Shown: positions 18,235 to 27,469 of the stretch, in pieces | Layout of the letters: each line of letters begins with the position of its first letter | Position numbering within the stretch: the first letter of the stretch is position 1 | NCBI GenBank assembly: GCA_017860345.1 | Contig: JAFNAV010000002.1 | Coordinates: 1-64,000, forward strand | DNA length: 64,000 nt | Reading direction: 5' to 3' | Source: Bacteroidota bacterium | GTDB lineage: Bacteria > Bacteroidota > Bacteroidia > Bacteroidales > Paludibacteraceae | Translations under genes and position numbers: made by a program | Notes under the pieces: generated by a model | Database searches by the model: none | Told to the model about the DNA's origin: nothing | Seen by the model: the letters and a program-made list of their open reading frames with translations, nothing else

Positions 18235-19605
18235 ATGATCGAAAATGAAGGAATTGTTGCTTCGCCGGACTCTAAATCCGCGCTGAACGACAAAAAATTA
18301 TTTATTGAAACCTATGGCTGCCAGATGAATGTGGCCGATAGCGAAGTAGTGGCATCAATCATGGAAATGGATGGATTTGCTTTGACAAATCAGGCCGACG
18401 ATGCCAATGCCGTATTTATAAACACCTGCTCGGTGCGCGACAATGCCGAGCAAAAAGTAATTCAACGGTTGAAGTATTATCAGTCGGTGAAACGTAAAAA
18501 CAAAAAACTGATTGTTGGTGTAATTGGCTGTATGGCCGAAAGGGTAAAAGAAGAGCTTATCAACGAACATGGTGTAAACATCGTAGTAGGACCTGATGCA
18601 TACCTCGATATCCCTAACTTAATCAACAGTGTGGAAAACGGTGAAAAGGCAATCAATGTCGATTTGTCGAAAACCGAAACATATAAAGATGTATTACCTA
18701 CCCGAATCGGGGCATCTATTTCGGGGTTTGTATCTATCATGCGTGGATGCGACAAGTTTTGCACCTACTGCATAGTGCCGTATACACGCGGACGGGAACG
18801 TAGCCGCGAAGTAGAAAGCATACTGAATGAAATAAACGACCTGAAAGAGAAAAACTATAAAGAAGTAACGCTACTGGGACAAACGGTGAACTCCTACCGA
18901 TACGAACAACCGGACGGAACCGTGGTGGATTTCCCGCAATTGCTCAGCATTATTGCCGAAACTGTTCCGCAAATGCGTATACGCTTTACTTCGCCACATC
19001 CCAAAGATATGACCGATGAAACGCTTGAAGTGATGGCAAAATACCCGAACATTTGCAGATTTATTCACCTGCCTGTACAATCGGGTAGCAACAAGATACT
19101 AAAGCTAATGAACCGGAAGTACACCCGGGAGTGGTATCTGGACAGGGTAGCTGCCATGCGCAGGATTATTCCTGATGTGTCTATCGGAACTGATATTTTC
19201 TGCGGGTTTCACAACGAAACAGAAGAAGACCATCAGGAGTCGCTGGCGCTTATGAGCGAAGTGAAGTTTGATATGGCATTTATGTTTAAATACTCGGAAC
19301 GCCCGGGAACTATAGCTGCCAAACGGCTGCCCGACAACGTACCGGAAGAAGTAAAAATCAGAAGATTAAATGAGATAATAGCGTTGCAAAACGAAGTTTC
19401 GAACCAAAGCAACCAAAATGACATTGGCAAAACTTTCGAAGTACTGGTTGAAGGTTTTTCCAAACGTTCGCGCGAACAGTTGTTCGGACGTACATCGCAA
19501 AACAAGGTGGTAATTTTCCCACGCGAAGGCCGCAAAATCGGCGAGTTTATTCATGTCAGGATATTATCTGCTTCGTCGGCAACTTTGATTGGTGAAGTTG
19601 TTTGA
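18235..19605 (+). CDS. miaB: tRNA-2-methylthio-N6-dimethylallyladenosine synthase MiaB
   Basis: MiaB is a radical-SAM enzyme that adds a methylthio group at C2 of i6A37 in tRNA, using one auxiliary and one SAM-binding [4Fe-4S] cluster. The 456-residue protein has the UPF0004 domain (residues 20-140) with ETYGCQMNVADSE, NTCSVRDNAEQK and GCMAERVKEE supplying three Cys. The radical-SAM domain carries MRGCDKFCTYCIVPYTRGRE (CxxxCxxC). A C-terminal TRAM domain spans about 390-456. It acts after MiaA, which is encoded at the left edge of the window. It consumes sulfur and sits next to cysK, but has its own promoter. Confidence 0.97.
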   Translation: MIENEGIVASPDSKSALNDKKLFIETYGCQMNVADSEVVASIMEMDGFALTNQADDANAVFINTCSVRDNAEQKVIQRLKYYQSVKRKNKKLIVGVIGCMAERVKEELINEHGVNIVVGPDAYLDIPNLINSVENGEKAINVDLSKTETYKDVLPTRIGASISGFVSIMRGCDKFCTYCIVPYTRGRERSREVESILNEINDLKEKNYKEVTLLGQTVNSYRYEQPDGTVVDFPQLLSIIAETVPQMRIRFTSPHPKDMTDETLEVMAKYPNICRFIHLPVQSGSNKILKLMNRKYTREWYLDRVAAMRRIIPDVSIGTDIFCGFHNETEEDHQESLALMSEVKFDMAFMFKYSERPGTIAAKRLPDNVPEEVKIRRLNEIIALQNEVSNQSNQNDIGKTFEVLVEGFSKRSREQLFGRTSQNKVVIFPREGRKIGEFIHVRILSASSATLIGEVV

Positions 19606-19631
19606 TTGTTTTTCTAAAAGCAAATACAATA

Positions 19632-19670
19632 AATATGGGTTGATTTGGAGTAATCCGATCAACCCATATT
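19632..19670 (+). terminator. Stem-loop after miaB
   Basis: AATATGGGTTGAT at 19632-19644 pairs perfectly with 19658-19670. The T run after it is weak, but position and stem strength suit a miaB terminator. Confidence 0.55.
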
Positions 19671-19673
19671 CAT

Positions 19674-19691
19674 ATACCATAAACATGATAT
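19674..19691 (+). promoter_or_regulatory. Operator-like site, far upstream copy (cysK)
   Basis: ATACC-ATAAACAT-GATAT is one base short of the perfect dyad at 19739. It is probably a duplicate produced with the 32-bp repeat and lies about 120 bp upstream of the -7 box. Confidence 0.45.
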
Positions 19692-19738
19692 GAAATATAC
19701 CCTGTAGAGACGAGGCACGCCTCGTCTGAAGATGGCAT

Positions 19739-19756
19739 ATACCATAAACATGGTAT
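19739..19756 (+). promoter_or_regulatory. Distal operator of cysK
   Basis: ATACCATAAACATGGTAT is a perfect 7-4-7 dyad. Its centre (19747.5) is 54.5 bp from the first base of the -7 box. The same dyad at nearly the same offset occurs before the carbonic anhydrase, metY and hydrolase genes. Confidence 0.75.
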
Positions 19757-19761
19757 GAAAT

Positions 19762-19779
19762 ATACCCCATCAGTGTGAT
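19762..19779 (+). promoter_or_regulatory. Proximal operator of cysK
   Basis: ATACC-CCATCAGT-GTGAT is centred 31.5 bp from the first base of the -7 box and overlaps the -33 position. The GTGAT half-site variant also occurs in the proximal sites of metY (as ATCAC) and of the hydrolase. Confidence 0.65.
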
Positions 19780-19809
19780 TGTGTAAAAGCAAGTGTTGAT
19801 GTAATTTTG
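19778..19809 (+). promoter_or_regulatory. cysK promoter
   Basis: ATTG at 19778-19781, 20 bp, then TAATTTTG at 19802-19809. The leader to the ATG at 19846 is about 30 nt. A TTG in the box at 19807 is in frame with cysK but cannot be the start. Confidence 0.75.
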
Positions 19810-19845
19810 CATCAATTAATACAAACTCATAAAAAAACTACCGTT

Positions 19846-20793
19846 ATGGCTAAAATTGCAAAAAAACTAACTGAGCTTATCGGAAATACTCCGTTGCTCC
19901 AATTGTCGAATTACGCGGATGCTAAAGGTCTTGAAGCCAATATAATTGTAAAATTAGAGTCGTTCAACCCCGCAGGCTGCGTGAAAGAACGTATTGCTCT
20001 GGCCATGATTGAAGATGCTGAGTCCAAAGGCTTACTAAAAGCCGGCGTTGAAATAATAGAACCAACAAGCGGAAATACCGGTATTGGTTTGGCTTTGGTA
20101 GCTGCCGTAAAAGGATACAAACTGACACTCACCATGCCCGAAACCATGAGCGTGGAACGCAGAAACCTGCTGAAAGCGCTTGGAGCTAACTTAGTACTTA
20201 CGCCGGGAGCTAATGGCATGAAAGGTGCTATTGCCCGTGCTCAGGAACTTCATGAAGAAAACCCCAACTCGTTTATACCGCAACAATTTGAAAACCCATC
20301 GAACCCCGAAGTGCACAAACAAACTACTGCTGTAGAAATATGGAATGATACTGACGGACTGGTAGATATATTTGTAGGCGGCGTGGGAACCGGTGGTACA
20401 ATAGCTGGTGTAGGAGCATATTTGAAATCCAAGAATCCAAAAGTTCAGATTGTGGCTGTAGAGCCGGCCGACTCACCTGTACTTTCAGGTGGCAATCCGG
20501 GTCCACATAAAATTCAGGGTATAGGTGCCGGATTTGTTCCCAAAAACTATAACCCCGAAGTTGTCGACGAGGTTTTTCAGGTGAGCAATGATCAGGCAAT
20601 TCTTACTTCGCGCCAATTGGCACAGCAAGAAGGTTTGTTAGTAGGTATCTCATCGGGAGCTGCAGCTTATGCTGCCACTCAGTTGGCATTACGTCCTGAA
20701 AACAAGGGAAAAAACATCGTGGCCTTGCTACCCGACACGGGAGAACGCTATCTGTCTACATTGCTTTACGCTTTTGAAGAGTATCCTTTGTAG
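19846..20793 (+). CDS. cysK: Cysteine synthase A (O-acetylserine sulfhydrylase)
   Basis: CysK makes L-cysteine from O-acetylserine and sulfide with PLP. From the ATG at 19846 the product (315 residues) begins [20 protein letters not shown], the usual family start. The PLP lysine is in [16 protein letters not shown], where most family members have SVKDR; here Ser is Cys and Asp is Glu. The substrate loop is [11 protein letters not shown], the phosphate-binding [12 protein letters not shown] is intact, and GISSGAAAY is near the C-terminus. Two or three ATACC-type operators and a strong promoter precede it. No cysE is adjacent. Confidence 0.95.
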   Translation: MAKIAKKLTELIGNTPLLQLSNYADAKGLEANIIVKLESFNPAGCVKERIALAMIEDAESKGLLKAGVEIIEPTSGNTGIGLALVAAVKGYKLTLTMPETMSVERRNLLKALGANLVLTPGANGMKGAIARAQELHEENPNSFIPQQFENPSNPEVHKQTTAVEIWNDTDGLVDIFVGGVGTGGTIAGVGAYLKSKNPKVQIVAVEPADSPVLSGGNPGPHKIQGIGAGFVPKNYNPEVVDEVFQVSNDQAILTSRQLAQQEGLLVGISSGAAAYAATQLALRPENKGKNIVALLPDTGERYLSTLLYAFEEYPL

Positions 20794-20827
20794 TTTTTCA
20801 GAAATAAGCTATTTATCATGGGAATAA

Positions 20828-20869
20828 ATACGGTTAGTCCGATTAAATTATAACACGTCCTACAGGTAT
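20828..20869 (+). promoter_or_regulatory. Weak operator pair upstream of the susC leader
   Basis: AACAC-GTCCTACA-GGTAT (20852-20869) matches the proximal-site form ATCAC-N8-GGTAT with one difference. A poorer ATACG...GATTA site is centred 24 bp upstream, the expected spacing. No TTTG is visible at the expected -7 position near 20892, so this is only a candidate. Confidence 0.3.
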
Positions 20870-20900
20870 AGAAAATATATTTAATAACAATAAAGGATTT

Positions 20901-20981
20901 ATGTACAAGCTTTCGATGCATATAATGTGTATGAGTTGTCGTCATTTTCATGTTGATGATCGGCCACCTTTGTGCTCTTAA
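20901..20981 (+). CDS. Cysteine-containing leader peptide upstream of the susC operon
   Basis: A 26-codon frame from 20901, too short for ordinary gene calling, encodes MYKLSMHIMCMSCRHFHVDD and then RPPLCS. It has Cys at 10, 13 and 25 and three His. Translation could also begin at the Met codons at 20916 or 20925. It stops 22 bp before a strong terminator hairpin and 100 bp before susC. A second Cys-rich leader followed by a terminator precedes metY, so I read both as cysteine-sensing attenuators. No ribosome-binding site is visible, which is normal here. Confidence 0.5.
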   Translation: MYKLSMHIMCMSCRHFHVDDRPPLCS

Positions 20982-21002
20982 GCTATATAAATGCTAAGAT
21001 AC

Positions 21003-21046
21003 AGAACGGCTGATGAACGAAAGTTGATCAGCCGTTCTTTTTTTTT
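21003..21046 (+). terminator. Attenuator terminator before susC
   Basis: AGAACGGCTGAT at 21003-21014 pairs perfectly with 21027-21038 and runs into nine Ts. It lies only 37 bp before the susC ATG. It could instead end cysK, whose stop is 210 bp upstream. Confidence 0.8.
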
Positions 21047-21083
21047 AAATCAAAAAAAGTAATTAAACAATTTTACAAAAAAG

Positions 21084-24000
21084 ATGAAGATGAAAGTTAC
21101 ACAAATCAAAAAAATTTCATTGTTTCTCATATTGAGTCTGTTTGTTTTAGGTGTAACAGCCCAAAACAAACAACTTACAGATGTTACAGGAAAAATAACC
21201 GATTCCAACGGGCAGGCACTTACAGGAGTCACCGTGACACAACAAGGCCGTACCGATATTGGAACAATATCCGACATAAAAGGAAACTATAATATCCGGG
21301 TGGAAAAAGGAGCCATACTTATATTTTCGTACATCGGGTACGAAACACAATCGGCTCAGGCAAGCTCATCGACGCTGAACATCAGCTTAAAAGAAAGCTC
21401 TACTTACCTGAACGAAGTGGTGGTAACCTCGCTCAATATACCTCGTGAGAAAAAAGCGCTCGGGTATGCTGTACAAGGGGTTTCGGAGGATGCTTTTCAA
21501 ACACGCCCAACCAATGCACTAACAGCCCTGACCGGTAAAATTGCCGGGTTGCAGGTTATTTCCGGAGGGAGTAATTTGGGAGGGTCATCGCGCATTACCC
21601 TGCGCGGAATCAACTCCATCACCGGCAACAACCAACCGCTTTACGTAATTGACGGTGTGCCGCTCGACAATACAGACCTCAACTCATCGTCGACCATTAA
21701 CGGTAGTGCAGGCAAAGATGTGGGAAGTACCATTCAGGATATCAACCCGGACGACATTGCTGATGTAAACGTACTGAAGGGTCCTTCGGCGGCGGCTCTT
21801 TACGGATCGCGGGCTGCCAATGGCGTTATCCTTATTACAACCAAAAAGGGAATACAGAACGATGGAAAAATAGCCATAGAAGTAAATACCGGTCTTGAAT
21901 TTGAGAAAGTAACCCGCCTGCCTGAACGTCAGAAGCTTTACGGTGGTGGCTACAATTCAACTTTTTCGACTGCTACAATCAACGGGCAAACTTACAATAT
22001 CGTAGAATATGCTTCGGACGAAAGCTGGGGACCAAAATTAGACGGTACTCCTGTACTTAACTGGTACAATCTTGATCCGGAATATGCTTCGGACTATCTG
22101 AATCCACAACCCTGGGTATATCCTGAAAACGATGTAAACTACTTTTTTAAAACCGGTGTGGCCAACACCAATAATATATCTCTGTCCAAAACCAACGACA
22201 AATCAGCCTTTAGAGTATCACTCACCAACAAAAACGTAACGGGTACCATTCCCAACTCATCGTTGGACAAAAACTCTATCAATATATCAGGAAGTGTAAA
22301 CGGAAAAACAATATCATTTTTCGGTAGCGCCAACTATCTGAAAACAAGTTCAACCGGACGTCCATGGACAGGAGCATCCAACCGCAACATCATACTCGAA
22401 GCCTTCCAGTGGGGTCAGGTACAGGTAGATTACAAAAAACTTGAAGACTATAAACGACCTGATGGTACTCCACGTGCCTGGAACAGGACAGGTTACAGCA
22501 ATACAGTGGCCGATGAAAAAACCAAGTATATCGACAATCCGTATTGGTCGGCATATGAAAGCTACCTGAAAGAAGATCGCGATCGCCTATATGGCAATGT
22601 TGGCCTGAAAGTGAGTCCGCTTCCTTGGCTTTCGGTTACAGGACGTATCAACGCCGATGTGTACCAGTATAATTATCAGGACAGAATTGCTGTATATTCC
22701 CGCTCACAGTCAAGTTATCAGGAATATATTCAGAAATATGGTGAGTTCAATTACGAGTTGCTGGCAACAGCCAATAAATCCTGGAACGACCACTCGCTCA
22801 TCGTAAACCTGGGAACCAATTACCTGCAACGCAGCCGCCGGGTAAGCGATATTTCTACCTCAGGCGGACTTATCATACCTGACTATTATAGTTTAAACAA
22901 TGCCACAGCTACAGTAATAAACTCTGGTACAGGTATTTTCAGAAAAGAATTAGCGTCGGTGTATGGTAGTTTTTCTTATGGATGGAAAAGTACGGTGTAT
23001 CTTGACGGAACATTCCGCAACGACTGGTCGTCGACATTGCCTGCCGAAAACAACTCATATATCTATCCTTCGCTTACATCGTCGGTGATTTTAAGCGAAT
23101 TACCGGGCTTACGCAACGCTCCGTGGCTCTCGTTTGCAAAATTCCGTTTGGGCTGGGCACAAGTAGGTAACGACACCGACCCCTATCAACTCTATAAAGT
23201 TTACGAAGCCGTTACAGCTATCAACGGAAACATTGCATACAACCTGCCGAGCCAGTTGAATAATCTGAATCTGAAACCCGAAATCACCACATCAATCGAA
23301 ACCGGTTTGCAAGTGCAATTATTCAAAAACCTGATTGGTTTGGATTTTACTTATTACAACAATACAAGTCGCAATCAAATTATTTCATTGCCTACGTCCG
23401 ACGCCTTTGGTTATACCTCTAAACTCATCAATGCTGGTGAAATTAATAATCATGGTGTGGAAATAACGCTGAATGCAAATCCTGTAAAAACAAAAAATTT
23501 CGATTGGAATCTGACAGCAAACTTTTCAAAAAATACCAATAAAATTATTGAACTATCCGATGCTGTAAGTCGGCTCGATTTGAGCACTACGCTTGTTACC
23601 CTGTCGGCACAGGAAGGCGAAAGCTACGGACAATTGTATGGATACGACTTTGTGTATGCCGACAATGGACGTAAGGTAGTAGGTTCGGACGGTTTGTATT
23701 TACGTACCCAGCAATTAGTGCCACTTGGCAGCGTATTGCCTGATTTTCTCTGGAGTTTTCAGAATCAACTCAGATATAAGAACTTTCGTTTAGGTTTTCT
23801 GATTGACTCCCGTGTAGGAGGTAAATTCTTTTCGCAAACTTACAAAGTAGCCATGTACTCCGGTATTTTGCCCGAAACTGCTGCTAACGGCATTCGCGAG
23901 ACAGGTGTGGTGGTAGATGGCGTAACCGGTGATGTTACATTCAATGCCGACGGTACCTATACTGTAAGCAACACTGCCGAAAACACTAAAAACGTAACGG

Positions 24001-24293
24001 CTCAGGCATGGGCTCGCAATCATTACAGCGGACCTACTACATTCGATATTTTCAGCTCTACATTTATTAAACTGCGTGAGCTCACCTTGGGTTACGACTT
24101 TAAACTACCTAAAAATAATGCCATCGAAAGCATCAATGCTTCGGTATATGCCCGCAACTTGTTTTACCTCTACAGAGCCAGTAAAACTATCGACCCTGAA
24201 TTAACAAACAGCAGTGGCAATGTACAGGGTGTAGAAGGTGGTAATGTACCTACTCCTGTCACTTACGGTATTAACCTGAGTTTTAAATTCTAA
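21084..24293 (+). CDS. SusC/RagA-family TonB-dependent outer-membrane transporter
   Basis: A 1069-residue outer-membrane importer. It has a signal peptide (1-27, ending GVTAQ), a CarboxypepD_reg-like domain (about 33-110; VTGKITDSNGQALTGVTVTQQG), a TonB box-like stretch (LNEVVVTSL), the plug domain (about 120-240; YVIDGVPLDN, SAAALYGSRAANGVI) and a 22-strand-type barrel ending in an aromatic residue (NLSFKF). It pairs with the SusD-like lipoprotein 57 bp downstream. No glycoside hydrolase is nearby. A Cys-containing leader with attenuator upstream and cysK, metY and carbonic anhydrase on either side point to uptake of a sulfur-containing nutrient, which is inference. Confidence 0.95.
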   Translation: MKMKVTQIKKISLFLILSLFVLGVTAQNKQLTDVTGKITDSNGQALTGVTVTQQGRTDIGTISDIKGNYNIRVEKGAILIFSYIGYETQSAQASSSTLNISLKESSTYLNEVVVTSLNIPREKKALGYAVQGVSEDAFQTRPTNALTALTGKIAGLQVISGGSNLGGSSRITLRGINSITGNNQPLYVIDGVPLDNTDLNSSSTINGSAGKDVGSTIQDINPDDIADVNVLKGPSAAALYGSRAANGVILITTKKGIQNDGKIAIEVNTGLEFEKVTRLPERQKLYGGGYNSTFSTATINGQTYNIVEYASDESWGPKLDGTPVLNWYNLDPEYASDYLNPQPWVYPENDVNYFFKTGVANTNNISLSKTNDKSAFRVSLTNKNVTGTIPNSSLDKNSINISGSVNGKTISFFGSANYLKTSSTGRPWTGASNRNIILEAFQWGQVQVDYKKLEDYKRPDGTPRAWNRTGYSNTVADEKTKYIDNPYWSAYESYLKEDRDRLYGNVGLKVSPLPWLSVTGRINADVYQYNYQDRIAVYSRSQSSYQEYIQKYGEFNYELLATANKSWNDHSLIVNLGTNYLQRSRRVSDISTSGGLIIPDYYSLNNATATVINSGTGIFRKELASVYGSFSYGWKSTVYLDGTFRNDWSSTLPAENNSYIYPSLTSSVILSELPGLRNAPWLSFAKFRLGWAQVGNDTDPYQLYKVYEAVTAINGNIAYNLPSQLNNLNLKPEITTSIETGLQVQLFKNLIGLDFTYYNNTSRNQIISLPTSDAFGYTSKLINAGEINNHGVEITLNANPVKTKNFDWNLTANFSKNTNKIIELSDAVSRLDLSTTLVTLSAQEGESYGQLYGYDFVYADNGRKVVGSDGLYLRTQQLVPLGSVLPDFLWSFQNQLRYKNFRLGFLIDSRVGGKFFSQTYKVAMYSGILPETAANGIRETGVVVDGVTGDVTFNADGTYTVSNTAENTKNVTAQAWARNHYSGPTTFDIFSSTFIKLRELTLGYDFKLPKNNAIESINASVYARNLFYLYRASKTIDPELTNSSGNVQGVEGGNVPTPVTYGINLSFKF

Positions 24294-24349
24294 AAAAATA
24301 CCAAAGAGGAATATTGAAAATTTAATTTTAAATACATATAAAAAAGCAT

Positions 24350-25888
24350 ATGAAAATCAAACAAATATATATAGCTCTCCTACTTTTACCTGCGATTGGG
24401 TTTAGTTCCTGCATCGACGAGAATCTGAATATTGACCCCAACCGCCCATCGTCGGTTCCTACAACTTCGCTGATTGTTACTGCCGAGAAAAAATTAGTAG
24501 ACAACCTCCGAAGCGAGAATATTTCTTTGCGTGGCTCGGCTCTGTTTATCCAGCAGTTAAGTCAAAATACCTATACCAGCCAGTCGCGCTACGATATACC
24601 TTACAGCTACTCGGCCGATTACTGGAGCGGATTATACAAAGTGTTGAACAATCTTCAGGAAATTATAAACCTGAACACCAACTCAGCAACAAAAGACATT
24701 GTAACTGCCAATGGAGCCGGACGTAATGCCAATCAAATAGCTATCAGTCGTATTTTGAAATCGTACGCCTACTATGCACTAACTGATGTATTCGGAAATG
24801 TACCTTATAATTCGTACGCCGGCACCGATGCCGATTTTCAGGCCTTGCAACAAAATCCGGATAATATTACTCCGAAATACGCTTCGCAGGAAAAAATATA
24901 CGCTGATATTCTCAACGAATTGAAAGGCGCTGGCGACACACTGCTGAAATATTCTTCCGAAACTACTTTCGGCAGTTCGGATATAATCTATTCGGGCAGT
25001 AATGCTAAGTGGGCAAAATTTGCCAACTCGCTCCGGTTGCGATTTGCAACCCGCCTGAAAGCTAAAAACGCCACAGTTTATCAGTCGCATTTTGCCGATG
25101 CTTTGGCCAAAGGAGTATTTACAAGCAATGCCGACAATGCTGTATATAAATACTCTACCTCGTCGCCCAATGAAGCGCCATACTACAGAGCCACAGTTAC
25201 TGCCAACCGTAAAGACTTTGCTATTTCGCATGTTTTTGTAGGCTTGCTCAAAGGCGAAAACGCACAACTACCGGTAGCCGACCCTCGTCTGGCATTATTT
25301 GCTGCCAAAAACAGCAATGGCAATTATGTAGGCCTGCCTTACGGGCTTACCGAAAGTCAGGCAGGCAAATTCACAGCTACCACGGTAAGCCTTCCGGGAG
25401 CTACTTATAGTGCAGCCAATTACGGGGAGGTACTTCAGGAATATGCCGAGGTTGCATTTCTGATTTCGGAGTACAACAACTGGAGTCAGACAGATTATGA
25501 AAACGGTGTGCGCGCTTCACTCGAAAAATGGGGCGCAACCACAACGGATGTAAATAACTACGTTGCAGCATTACCCGCAGCCAGTCAGCAGAACGTATTA
25601 AACCAGAAATATATTGCTTTGTTTACCCAATACCTCGAAGGATGGAGCGAATACCGCCGCACCGGTTTCCCGAACTTCCTCGTAAAGAAAAACGATGTCG
25701 TTTTTAGCGGTACCATTGAAGGATCGGCTGTATCTTACACCTTCAACCCGCTGTATGGCGATGGCGGCATACCTGCACGCTTATACTATCCGGTGAAAGA
25801 ACAAACTGTTAATAAACAAAATTATCAGGCTGCCATTGCAGCTCAGGGTAATGATGTAATTGAAACAAAATTGTGGATATTTAAATAA
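24350..25888 (+). CDS. SusD/RagB-like outer-membrane lipoprotein (SusD-like 2 type)
   Basis: A 512-residue surface lipoprotein that caps the SusC barrel and captures substrate. The signal peptide has a lipobox ending GFSSC, with the acylated Cys at residue 20. TPR-like helices with YWSGLYKVLNNLQEII (about 92-107) and ISEYNNW near 377 are typical of the SusD-like 2 branch, which often accompanies non-glycan importers. It follows susC by 57 bp and is followed by a TlpA-like gene, so the three probably form an operon. Confidence 0.93.
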   Translation: MKIKQIYIALLLLPAIGFSSCIDENLNIDPNRPSSVPTTSLIVTAEKKLVDNLRSENISLRGSALFIQQLSQNTYTSQSRYDIPYSYSADYWSGLYKVLNNLQEIINLNTNSATKDIVTANGAGRNANQIAISRILKSYAYYALTDVFGNVPYNSYAGTDADFQALQQNPDNITPKYASQEKIYADILNELKGAGDTLLKYSSETTFGSSDIIYSGSNAKWAKFANSLRLRFATRLKAKNATVYQSHFADALAKGVFTSNADNAVYKYSTSSPNEAPYYRATVTANRKDFAISHVFVGLLKGENAQLPVADPRLALFAAKNSNGNYVGLPYGLTESQAGKFTATTVSLPGATYSAANYGEVLQEYAEVAFLISEYNNWSQTDYENGVRASLEKWGATTTDVNNYVAALPAASQQNVLNQKYIALFTQYLEGWSEYRRTGFPNFLVKKNDVVFSGTIEGSAVSYTFNPLYGDGGIPARLYYPVKEQTVNKQNYQAAIAAQGNDVIETKLWIFK

Positions 25889-26002
25889 ATACTTAATTTT
25901 GCCATAACCATTAAGTACAGCAAGGTCGCGGATGAAATTTTCGTCCGTGGCTTTGCCATTTATCTGCTTTAAAAAAATACTTATTGAAACTATTTTTCAA
26001 AT

Positions 26003-27253
26003 ATGAATACTTACAAAAATGATATTATGCGTAAATTTTGCATGCTGGTTTTAACTGGTTTATTGATGAGTTCGGTTTATGCAGTAGCTCAGTTACAACA
26101 GGGTATTTGGCGCGGACAGCTCAAAGTAACCGACAAACAGGCTCCTTTTCTGTTTGAAGTCAGTAAGCCCACCACTAACAAACTTGTAGTTACGCTTATA
26201 AACGGACAAGAGAGGGTTGACCTAACCGGAGTTAAGCTACAGAACGATACTATAACGATACCTATCGATATCTACGATGCTACCATTAAAGGCATTGTTA
26301 AAGGAGATAAAATTGAAGGATTATTTATTAAAAACTATATTGAAAAAGACCCGGGCGTAGCCTTTTCGGCCTTTTACAACAAAAAAAACCGCTTTGATTT
26401 GACAGAAAAACCCTTGACCACGGGAATTGAAGGAAAGTGGGATGTTTTATTTATCGATGAAAAAGGTGATACTACTCGCAACGTGGGTATCTTCCAATCA
26501 GATAAAGGCATTATTACCGGCTCGGTACTTACCAGCTCGGGCGACTTACGCTTTCTGGAAGGCGCTTATACCGGCAATGGAGCACAACTTTCGGCTTTCA
26601 GCGGCCTGAGTCCCTATCTTATCGAATTATCTTTGAAAAACAATCAAACCTTCGAAGGTACTTTTTACACTACCCGGGGAAAAACCCGACTCGTAGGCAA
26701 TAAAAATGATAAGGCCGGTTTGGCCGACCCTTACAGCGTTGCCCGACTTAAAGCCGGAAAGCAAACGCTCGGTTTTAGCTTGCCAAATCTCGATGGTAAA
26801 AATGTATCGCTTCGTGACGAACGCTATCGCGGCAAGGTAGTCATTGTATCCATTCTGGGCAGCTGGTGTCCAAACTGCCTCGACGAAACAAGCTATTTAG
26901 CTCCCTGGTACGAAGCCAACAAACATCGGGGTATAGAAATTATTGGCCTTGGTTTCGAGCGCAAGGACGACCCTGCTTATGCAAAAGGCACCCTCACAAG
27001 GCTGAAAAACAAGTACAATATCGGATACGAAATTCTGTTTGCCGGTAAAGCGAACGCTGAAACAATCGCGCGCGTTTTCCCCGAAATCGAAGGATTCGGC
27101 GGTTATCCTACCACCTTCTTTATCGACAAAAAAGGGAATGTACGTAAGATACACACCGGCTATAATGGCCCGGCTACCGGACTTTTCTACGAAGAGTTCA
27201 AAGCTGAATTCAACGCCCTGATAGACAACTTAGTATCTAAAAATCAAGATTAA
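26003..27253 (+). CDS. TlpA-like periplasmic thioredoxin-family protein
   Basis: A 416-residue exported protein. Residues 1-29 form a signal peptide (ends AVAQ). Residues 30-240 are a beta-rich N-terminal region with repeated LTG and EG motifs of the type found before TlpA domains in Bacteroidetes. The C-terminal thioredoxin fold (about 250-410) has GSWCPNCLDE as the redox CxxC and YPTTFFID as the cis-Pro loop. It could reduce disulfides or assist substrate handling for the adjacent importer. An imperfect hairpin (about 25919-25960) lies in the 114-bp gap after susD. Met9 at 26027 is an alternative start. Confidence 0.88.
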   Translation: MNTYKNDIMRKFCMLVLTGLLMSSVYAVAQLQQGIWRGQLKVTDKQAPFLFEVSKPTTNKLVVTLINGQERVDLTGVKLQNDTITIPIDIYDATIKGIVKGDKIEGLFIKNYIEKDPGVAFSAFYNKKNRFDLTEKPLTTGIEGKWDVLFIDEKGDTTRNVGIFQSDKGIITGSVLTSSGDLRFLEGAYTGNGAQLSAFSGLSPYLIELSLKNNQTFEGTFYTTRGKTRLVGNKNDKAGLADPYSVARLKAGKQTLGFSLPNLDGKNVSLRDERYRGKVVIVSILGSWCPNCLDETSYLAPWYEANKHRGIEIIGLGFERKDDPAYAKGTLTRLKNKYNIGYEILFAGKANAETIARVFPEIEGFGGYPTTFFIDKKGNVRKIHTGYNGPATGLFYEEFKAEFNALIDNLVSKNQD

Positions 27254-27309
27254 GAATTGAATGCCGGCACAACAAACCGCCTTTCTTTACACCTGTTTCT
27301 TACTGGCTG

Positions 27310-27351
27310 ATACCTAATTTGAGGTATTAAAAAATGCCATAACAATGGTAT
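27310..27351 (+). promoter_or_regulatory. Two operators of the carbonic anhydrase promoter
   Basis: The distal site is ATACCTAATTTGAGGTAT (27310-27327). The proximal site is ATGCCATAACAATGGTAT (27334-27351), centred 31.5 bp from the first base of the candidate -7 box. Centres are 24 bp apart. Confidence 0.7.
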
Positions 27352-27373
27352 TCTATTTCTTGATAATAAGGCT

Positions 27374-27381
27374 CATATTTG
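27374..27381 (+). promoter_or_regulatory. Candidate -7 box of the carbonic anhydrase gene
   Basis: CATATTTG lies 89 bp before the ATG. There is no TTTG at -33; the proximal operator occupies that place, as expected for an activator-dependent promoter. Confidence 0.5.
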
Positions 27382-27469
27382 TATTCATATAAAACTGACT
27401 AATAAATAATCTCTTGATGTAGTTATTTTATTGGTCTGAATATTCAATTAAAAAATTCAATAAAAAACT

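Larger units (their letters stand above)
19671..19767. repeat. Direct repeat of ~32 bp flanking a REP-like palindrome
   Basis: Two copies of a ~32-bp unit (19671-19702 and 19736-19767, one difference within the first 30) flank a 20-bp palindrome, AGACGAGGC-AC-GCCTCGTCT at 19708-19727. The palindrome has the TAGAGACG...CGTCT form of REP-like elements seen in several phyla. Each repeat unit carries one copy of the sulfur-block operator. Confidence 0.7.
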
